Program-made: the position numbers and the translations under genes | NCBI GenBank assembly: GCA_963920705.1 | Contig: OY987226.1 | Location: 20,059,600 to 20,123,599, forward strand | Direction: 5' to 3' | Length of the DNA stretch: 64,000 bases | Source of the DNA: Odiellus spinosus | Taxonomy: Eukaryota; Arthropoda; Arachnida; Opiliones; Phalangiidae | In this document: piece by piece, positions 1-64,000 of the stretch | Position numbering within the stretch: the first letter of the stretch is position 1 | Layout: each line of letters opens with the position of its first letter | The notes under the pieces: generated by a model | Told to the model about the DNA's origin: nothing | The model's database searches: none | Seen by the model: the letters and a program-made list of their open reading frames with translations, nothing else

Positions 1-87
1 GAGTTAGTCACGAACGTAGCTATTGACGCAATTCCACCTGGAATTAGTAGCGTGCGTAAAGCTTGACTATTCCCTTTAGTCAATTAT

Positions 88-348
88 GTGTTCACACTAG
101 CGTATCCCAATCGGTTTTAATCGATAAAATCAAATCGACATTTAAATCGCAATCTATTCACGTATCGCCTTCGTAAACCAATTTATTCTAGTTTCATCCG
201 TAGGTTGTTGAAGCGGAATCGGCTTGAAACTGTTCCCGAAGCAGTTTCAAGAAATAGATTCAAATCGATTCGAGAAAAACTATATATTTTCCAAACGATT
301 GCAGCAAAATCTATTGAATCGAGGACCCCCAAGGCCTAGTATGAACCC
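88..348. repeat. GTTCACACTAG-ended dispersed repeat, copy 1
   Basis: Begins GTTCACACTAGCGTATCCC and ends near GGCCTAGTATGAACCC, so its ends are inverted repeats. The interior alternates AATCGATT/AAATCGATTT blocks with a CGTTTCAAAACG-like core. Related copies lie at about 30019-30606, 45749-46160, 48522-48950 and 51573-52125. It looks like a non-autonomous inverted-repeat DNA element. A short open frame across it is also open in other copies only in pieces and is not a gene. Confidence 0.7.
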
Positions 349-1036
349 ATCTTTAGTAGCTTCGTTCGCCACCAATGGGAATATATATCCCTTATCCCTT
401 TTTTAATTGAAATGTTTTATTTGGATTGACTATATCGATCGATATCTTTTTATGGACTAAATATAGCGTGTTTGAAATTTTAACTTATTGGTGAATCTCT
501 AATGGTGGCTTCTCTCACTTTCCCCGCTTAACGTTTTGGTTTATGAGGTCCAGTTTTCCAAAAACCAACCAATCTTTATATTTAGTCGAAGCCCCGAAAG
601 TTTGAAACGTTTCTTTTCTCGCTATACTCGATCAACGTCGTCCTCTTAGTTAATTCGGCCTGTTATTGGTCATCTCTCGATCCATCCCAAAGATGGAATA
701 AAATTAGAGAACTGAAACGTTAGATAAAAAATCATCCAATCTTCTATTCGTTCTCGAGACGACCAAGGTCTGTTTACTCGGGTTTCGAGAATACCCCAGC
801 TACTTCGGCGGCGTTGACCGCTCCGTTTTGACATTAAGTAGCGGCGATGTTTTCCAAGTTCATTCTCACTTCCCAACCCGAATAAACGAATCTCTGGGAT
901 GATCCAACAAGCGGACGGCAATCGGGAAGGAAGCTTTTAACTTTGAGGGCGACATTGACCAATTTAAACCAGTTAGCGCTTTTGATCGAACTTCTAATTA
1001 TTATAATAATTTGTTTTTAATTATTTTCGTTCGCAG

Positions 1037-1266
1037 GTGGTTTGTCAAATTATACGCCGAGCATGTTGAGTTCGAGCGAGTCTTCGTTCCAGTTGGGAGT
1101 CAGTCGGATGACCAAGGAAGACGCGGGCGCCAATAGCGAGTCAACTTCCGACGCCAAATCCTCGTCGTCGGCGGGCGACAACCAAGAAGAGGAGCTGTTG
1201 CCAGCTGACCCTGATCAAACATCATCCTGGTCATCTTCAACCTCCACTTCCGATCTACTCTTTTGA
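1037..1266 (+). CDS. Terminal coding exon of an unrecognised upstream gene (5' part outside the window)
   Basis: A pyrimidine-rich tract ending TTCGCAG puts an acceptor AG at 1035-1036. The frame then runs open for two bases plus 75 codons to TGA at 1264-1266, so the upstream donor should be phase 1. The peptide is Ser-rich and acidic: it starts GLSNYTPSMLSSSESSFQ, has a Lys/Asp/Ser stretch, then DNQEEELLPADPDQ, and ends in a Ser/Thr tail and SDLLF. This looks like a disordered cytoplasmic C-terminus. Local GC is above that of the flanks and the codons look protein-coding. I do not recognise the family. No upstream exon could be placed in 1-1036. The gene lies on the same strand as the WDR47 homologue and ends about 5 kb before its start codon. 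Confidence 0.6.
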
Positions 1267-1421
1267 GGAGAGAACTCTCTTACCACCCCGACCCGTATTT
1301 AGTAGAACTTCAGTCATTTATATACACACACGCGCCAATCAAGCTCCCGCCTCACTAGGGTAAGAATACAACGAGTTTCGAGCCAAACTTTTTTAATTCT
1401 AAAATGGTTCTTACGTCCGAT

Positions 1422-1641
1422 CAGGGACGGAAATAAGCACAGGACACTGTACATTTCCGATCATTCCACATAACTTTTTATTTTCAAGAGGGGTCTTTGA
1501 AGATTTGTCCGATAAGCAAATTATTTGTACAGAAAATCTTGCAATGTCTGATATTTTAAATTCAAATGTTTGGTAACTTAATTTGTGAAAGGGGCTACTG
1601 GACAACTGTTCAATAAGAATATATACTTATTTCCGTCTCTG
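1422..1641. mobile_element. hAT-type MITE, older copy
   Basis: The left end CAGGGACGGAAATAAG pairs with the right end CTTATTTCCGTCTCTG as 16-bp inverted repeats with one mismatch. The interior carries GGACA/TGTCC motifs shared with the younger copy at 7976-8216. No clear target duplication remains, so this copy is probably old. It sits in the likely 3' UTR of the upstream gene. Confidence 0.7.
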
Positions 1642-1951
1642 CTTCAAATGACTCCCTTATTGTGGATTTCGTTAAAAAATTAGAAATATTAGTTAAGAGA
1701 AAGGCAAGTTTTTCGGTCGAAACCCAATTACAAATACATAGCCTTCTTTCCAAGCTTTCCTTTCATTCTTGCCATTAGCCTGTGAGCGCGGTTCAGAGCA
1801 GAGCCGGTCTAAAACTGAACTGCTAGCCTTTATTTCTGCTTCAATTCAATTTGCGCTAAAAGGTGGTGGAACTGCATATACCCTCTTTACAGGGTTCGTA
1901 CACGATCTGGAAAAGTCAGGGAATTTGAAAATGACCTCAAAATGTCAGAGA

Positions 1952-2016
1952 AATAAAACATTTCGTTACAGGTCAAAGAAATGTTTATGGTAGCTTGACC
2001 TTTAAATCGTAATAAA
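1952..2016 (+). promoter_or_regulatory. Candidate polyadenylation signals of the upstream gene
   Basis: AATAAA occurs at 1952-1957 and 2011-2016. These are the first two canonical signals after the TGA at 1264-1266 and would give a 3' UTR of about 0.7 kb. The first lies in a CAGGG-element fragment. Position is the only support. Confidence 0.35.
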
Positions 2017-3652
2017 TAATTATTTTAAGCTGAAAACAATCCATCTATTAATTGTTTGTGTCAAAAATACGTTTAGAATAACGAGAATAATTGTGCATTG
2101 CCAACAGCTCGCGAATATCAGTAGAGTATTTAATATTGGTCAGGAAAATTATTTAGAAATGTTTAGGGAAAACCTGGAAATCCCATGATTATTTCATTAT
2201 GTTGGACCAAAACCGGCCAAATTCCACAGTTTGTATGTTTTGTCGGTCGTGGGTCAAATTCATTGATCGCAAAAATTTGGCGTTCTACATTTATATATTC
2301 CTCCATCAGTAAAGACATATTTGGACTATATTCAATTTCATCACGAGTTGGCAGCGCGCGCGAACCTAGGCTACCAGTTATCTCTACAAATCGTTGACTT
2401 AAAGAGAGAGGTTTCCTAGCTTCGCGAGTTGCCAACTCGAAGAGTGGAAGGAGTAATTGGAAAAAAGTTAAAAATGTGGCAAAAGGGAATGAAACTAGGA
2501 ATACACATGGAATCTCTGGTGGTCTTCTTTCAGTAAAGAGAAACTTTTTCCTCTTCGGATGATGCTTTAGGGATAGAAAGAATCGCGCTTTGTTTGGCTT
2601 CTATTTTTCGAGGGTTTATCCCATGGTGAAGAAAAGGAAGGCCTAGCTGGCAAGTGACAGAGATCCCCAGGGTTTTTGATAACAACGAAAATACCAAGAA
2701 CCAGAGAACCACGCCTAGTCCACAAAGCGAAATAGAACACTCTGCTTTAGCTAAGTCTATGCTGCTATTACAATTCCTCCCTCAAAATGACATCAGATTC
2801 GCCTAAATTCAAATGTTTCTCGTTTTAGCTTAGGAAATTTATAATACCACAAATATCTGTGATAATACCCATTACTTATCTTCTATCAGAAATTCGGAAC
2901 AATAAAGTACCAAGTTTATTCCAAATAAAGGAAGTTTTTGTAATATTGAAAATCATTTCAATTGCCAATCACGCAACAGGGCTAGTCACGCGAGCTTAAA
3001 GGGTAAATGAAAACTGATATATCACTTTCTTGATTTTATGTTTTTCTGAATCTACGTTATCGAAAACCTAAGAAAAATATCAACTCTTATTTTTAAGCAT
3101 CTCCTAAATATGATAGAAAAGGTTTTAAAGATCGGACTTAGTTGTCTGCTACAGAAAAGCATGGAGCCCCTGTGTTTGAATTTCCGAGGTGGACTAAATC
3201 TGTTTGAAAGTAAAATACCTTGGAGGCTTTCGTTTTTTGGCGCGAACGTTGCCATGATTACACTCTGATGGAGTGGGGGAGGGGGAGCTAGAGAAAGTGC
3301 TCAAGAATCTTTAATTGCCTGGAAACTGTTTTAATTATGATTAGCCATTGAATTGCTTTGAAATTTAACTAATTTTGAGATTAGTTTTTATAAGTTTTTG
3401 AGGGGGAAATATTAATATTTTTAACTAACATATATCTGGAGATTGCCTTGAATAAAACTGTCCTAACTAAATTGAGAAGAATTAGCCTGTTGTAAAACAG
3501 GTTTACTTCTGGTCCCTTTAAGTCAGCTTATTTTTATTTATGTTTGGATTTAACGAAATGAGTTATAACTGTAAAGAATATCGTTATATTTAAGCTTACT
3601 CTTGCATTCCTGTATATTTGTATCTAAAACATTTTTTTTTTTTCCTTTTCAG

Positions 3653-3694
3653 AAATTGGAAATGGTGCCCGCCAATAGAAATAGCTCCGAATAA
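3653..3694 (+). CDS. Possible alternative terminal exon of the upstream gene
   Basis: A strong acceptor (a long T run, then CCTTTTCAG, AG at 3651-3652) is followed in phase 0 by 13 codons (KLEMVPANRNSSE) and TAA. The phase differs from the phase-1 junction of the 1037 exon, where this sequence would read only a few codons before a stop. It may equally be a chance acceptor in AT-rich DNA. Confidence 0.15.
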   Translation, partial: KLEMVPANRNSSE

Positions 3695-5004
3695 TTTGTT
3701 TGGCTAATTTTGACCGCTGGTCGGTTCTTTTGCCTCATTGTTATTTTTTCTTCAAAAAGACTAAAAGAAAACGGACCTCCCTCTCGTTTAATTCCAGAAT
3801 AAGTTAATTTTCAACTGATTTCCGCTAATCTTCATTTACTCGAACTGAAACGAATATTACTTTTATTACAGACCTCAGGATCATTTTTTTACGTTAAATT
3901 GTTTATCTTTTTTACTTAAAATTAACCCAAAAAGACGGAAAATCCAAATATTAAAAAAAAGATTTATAACGAATAACCATACTTCTAGACAAATATTATC
4001 GTATTTAAACCTAATTACCCCTAATTACTCTTTAAATATATATATATTAATTATAAGAATGAAACAAAAACGTAACAAAGTGCCAGTTAATTCCCAGTAA
4101 AAAGTTTAATTTAAATTTCAATAAGATTTAATTGACTGTTAGATTCATTTCTTAATGTTTTTTAATTGTTAAATTAATTTTAATTTAAAAATTGATTAGT
4201 TTTTCTCTAAAAAAATTTAAAATAAGGCTGACCTTTAACCTTAAAAGAAAGGAACGATATTGACCTCCAAAAATTATAACTGGGCTTGATTGCTGGTCCC
4301 TTTCCATTTACCAACGAGTTTTAAAATTAATTTAATTTAATTAGTCCGAAAAATATTGAAGTCTTTTCGCTCTAATTATTCCTCGTTTTTTCTCGTTTCG
4401 TTTTTGATTTTTTTTAATTTAAAAATTAAGGCCTAAAATTTGTTATTGCTCAGAAATTAAATCGTGATTAAATTAAAATTAATCACGATTTAAATATATA
4501 TATATAATTGTCAATATTTTGTAAAAAGCTTGTTTATTATTGCAATTTGTTTATTTTTTTGAAAACGCTACTTATTAAAATATTAGCCTTCGCCTTAAAC
4601 TTAATTAAAGTTCATTACGAAGCTAGTTAAATTTAATTATCTAAAAAAAAAAATTGTAAATATTTTTTTTTGCGTAATTGGCATTTGAATTTCTTTTTAA
4701 ATTCGTTTTAATTAAAACTTAAAGGCCCATTACCCTTCCTCCCCCCCCATTCTGTGATAAGTCTTAATAGGAAAGATTAAATATAAATGTTAATTAAAAT
4801 CAAATTTATAGATGACCAATTTTTAATTATGAATGGGACCAAATTTGATACGAAATTAAGAAGTTAATCTTTAGGGGCCATTTTTTTTTTTTTTCATTAA
4901 TAATTTTAATTTCTTAAATCTTTTCCAAATGCTGTTATAATTCCATTTTCAGTTTAAACTTTAGAATTAATTTCTATATACTTAAAAATAGATTGTTTTT
5001 ACTC

Positions 5005-5125
5005 GGTAATCAAAGCCAACGCGGCCTAGGGTTATCTTCGGGGAGTCGCCTAGATCTCTATTGGATAAGCGCCTTCTAGCGGTATACGCGTAGCCCTGCG
5101 ATATCCATTGTGCTCGCGAAAAATC
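5005..5125. other. Unexplained GC-rich island in AT-rich intergenic DNA
   Basis: About 120 bp with far higher GC than either flank and several short palindromic hexamers (CCTAGG, AGATCT, ACGCGT, GATATC). It has no tRNA box A/B pattern, no recognised snRNA sequence and no supported reading frame. It may be the core of a decayed element or a regulatory element. Confidence 0.3.
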
Positions 5126-6000
5126 CCTTTTTTTCCCCAAAAATGAATGTGAAAATGAGTCGTTGATGTTTAATAAGTATAGAAAAAACAAAAAAACAAA
5201 CGAGAAATGATAACTATCAAAACTTTGATCACAAATTCTGAGTGTATGCCAAGTTTGCAATAAATGCTTAATAATTAATTACATTACAATTTTTATAAGA
5301 ATGAACTTCCGAGGTAAAACTAGGCATGAATCTTCTTTATTAATTTATTCTTTAATTATAGAAAAGGGGCAACAACCAAAGATTTGTAAATATTTGAAAT
5401 AATATATAAGAGCAATTTATATAGAATGATAGAATCATAGTAAGAAATCAGGAAAATAAATTAGTTTACTACTGCGTTAGCGACTCGGATTTTAGGATTT
5501 AGCATAGCCTTCAAAATGTCGTAGAAAATAATCTCGTCACACGTGGGGTAAGCTGCCTTTCCATCGTCATTCCAATATTTCAAATATTAACCCGGAGACA
5601 TCGGGAAATGGTTCTATAAAGTAACATATACACTAATATAGAAACGGATAAAAGAGCCATTAAAAAGCACCCGTTTGTATTGATAATGTTCCCTTTTTCC
5701 AAGGTTGGTTTAAAATATAGGATTATCTATACTTTTGCCAGCCTCGAAACTAACAAAAAGAGTCGTTAAATAGAACCCGTTTCTACGGCAGATGTTGCTT
5801 TTTTTCAAGGGTGGGACGTATATAGAGTTTATATATTAAATTATTGACTTCGGTTCAAATTTCGTATTATTAATTGGTAAAATTCCTCGTTATATCAAGA
5901 TTAGACATCAATAAATTTAATTCTACTTTTTTGGAGTCTTCGTAAGTTTTGTTTAGTTGCTTTCAGTTCAAAATTTAAATTCAACTCAGCTCGCTCCTCC

Positions 6001-6224
6001 CTAGATGTCAGCACCGCCTCGTGATCACGTGACTGGGTTCCCTGTCAAAATTAATTAACATGGCCGACGATTAGGTCAAACTGGATTTTCGCCGCCGGAG
6101 AGAAGGAATTTTACTCCAGTTTTTCTTTTCCTATCAAGCGCGTTTTACGGCCGATTAACTCGGAGTAATGAACGTTTCGCGCTTCTTTAACTTTAAATAA
6201 CGTATGACTGCGTTTTAAATATAG
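6001..6224 (+). promoter_or_regulatory. Promoter and noncoding first exon of the WDR47 homologue
   Basis: A locally GC-rich stretch contains the palindrome GTGATCACGTGAC with an E-box CACGTG at 6026-6031, then an ATGGCCGAC motif and pyrimidine-rich sequence. It ends at a consensus donor ATAG|GTAAGT (GT at 6225-6226). The AG directly before the start codon (6347-6348) is the matching acceptor candidate, although its pyrimidine tract is weak. I see no TATA box at a convincing distance. The exact start of transcription cannot be read from sequence. Confidence 0.45.
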
Positions 6225-6342
6225 GTAAGTTTTTTTAATAGGATTCTATTAGGATCAATTTGGGGGTCGGAGTTGAAGGGACGATGACCGCGGCACCCAC
6301 GCTCTTCATAATAATTGGCCGTTATTAATTGTTTAACGATAG

Positions 6343-63669
<57,327 letters not shown>

Positions 63670-64000
63670 GTCAGTATTACTAGGCAAAGTCTGGCCGATA
63701 GACAATCACCCGCCCTATCTGCTCTAGTATTTGCCCATTGAAAGTTATCTAACTTTGACTGTACAATTCGTTATGGCCAACATAGTCTGCTAGGCAAGAA
63801 AAGGGGATTTACAAATCGCAGATAGTCCCTTGAATTATACGAATTAGGGAAACCGAAGTGTTTCTCTGATTTTTTGGGTGACGCTGACCGGTTCAATTTA
63901 ATTGGGTTTATATTTTTGGAGAGCTTTAGCTTGTCGCCAGAATCTTCATGCATTGTTAGCTTTCTCGTAAGATAAAATACCAGAGGATCTACAAATGTAT
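63670..64000. other. WDR47 intron 10, cut by the window edge
   Basis: No exon, repeat family or coding frame is evident. A 60-codon minus frame at 63771-63953 is unsupported. Confidence 0.5.

Larger units (their letters stand above)
1267..6000. other. Intergenic interval between the two + strand genes
   Basis: AT-rich DNA, extreme at 3900-4960, with many poly-A/T runs and short AT-palindromes. It holds the 3' end of the upstream gene, one hAT-type MITE, a fragment of the CAGGG element (about 1889-1960), a GC-rich island (5005-5125) and repeated blocks around 5640-5830 that share an ACAAAAAGAGCCGTTAAA-like core with 34510-34600. No convincing protein-coding gene was found on either strand. 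Confidence 0.6.

Noticed and set aside
670-921. 83-codon minus frame next to the upstream gene's last exon
   Set aside because: Starts without ATG, lies opposite sequence that may be intron of the + strand gene, and resembles no protein I know.

Overview
This window is eukaryotic nuclear DNA: AT-rich, intron-rich and crowded with short inverted-repeat transposons and minisatellites. A 40-bp run of (AACCT)n, the TTAGG telomere motif of most arthropods, at 44524-44563 suggests an arthropod that keeps TTAGG telomeres. That is weak evidence and I cannot name a genus. No bacterial operon, CRISPR array or convincing tRNA/rRNA gene was seen, and no intact transposase or reverse transcriptase.

Layout. 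(1) 1-1266: the last coding exon (1037-1266) of an unrecognised + strand gene with a Ser-rich, acidic C-terminus. (2) 1267-6000: AT-rich intergenic DNA with one hAT-type MITE and polyadenylation signals. (3) 6000 to the right edge: one + strand gene, recognised from its protein as a WDR47 (nemitin) homologue, a LisH-CTLH-WD40 protein linked to microtubule minus ends and cilia. I place ten coding exons: 6349-6588, 6702-7049, 7423-7841, 8525-8725, 8822-9035, 10027-10328, 17548-17689, 61236-61468, 62816-62985 and 63481-63669. All phases fit; they give 819 codons, and the gene runs off the window after about three WD repeats.

The most interesting feature is the 43.5-kb intron 17690-61235 together with the 7.2-kb intron before it. 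Inside them lie at least five short ATG-initiated ORFs, each ending in a GT donor, with no usable acceptor just upstream and often a TATA-like sequence ahead: 16736-16791, 27640-27762, 38347-38454, 48080-48343 and 52520-52708. Every donor phase matches the next constitutive exon (phase 2 into 17548; phase 0 into 61236). I infer a cluster of alternative promoters and first exons that would make short WDR47 isoforms lacking LisH-CTLH, each with its own N-terminus. This is not proven: transcripts are needed.

The rest of the introns is a museum of non-autonomous elements: a TTAAAGGGAGAATGCAA long-inverted-repeat family (nine or more copies), GTTCACACTAG-ended families, CAGGG-ended hAT-like elements that carry minisatellites, two elements with clear 8-bp target duplications (7976-8216 and 58998-59150), a 1.37-kb element with 7-bp target repeats (54343-55714), nested insertions, and about a dozen minisatellites with 23-33 bp units. 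A short two-exon minus-strand transcript start with a CxxC motif may lie at 24840-25060.
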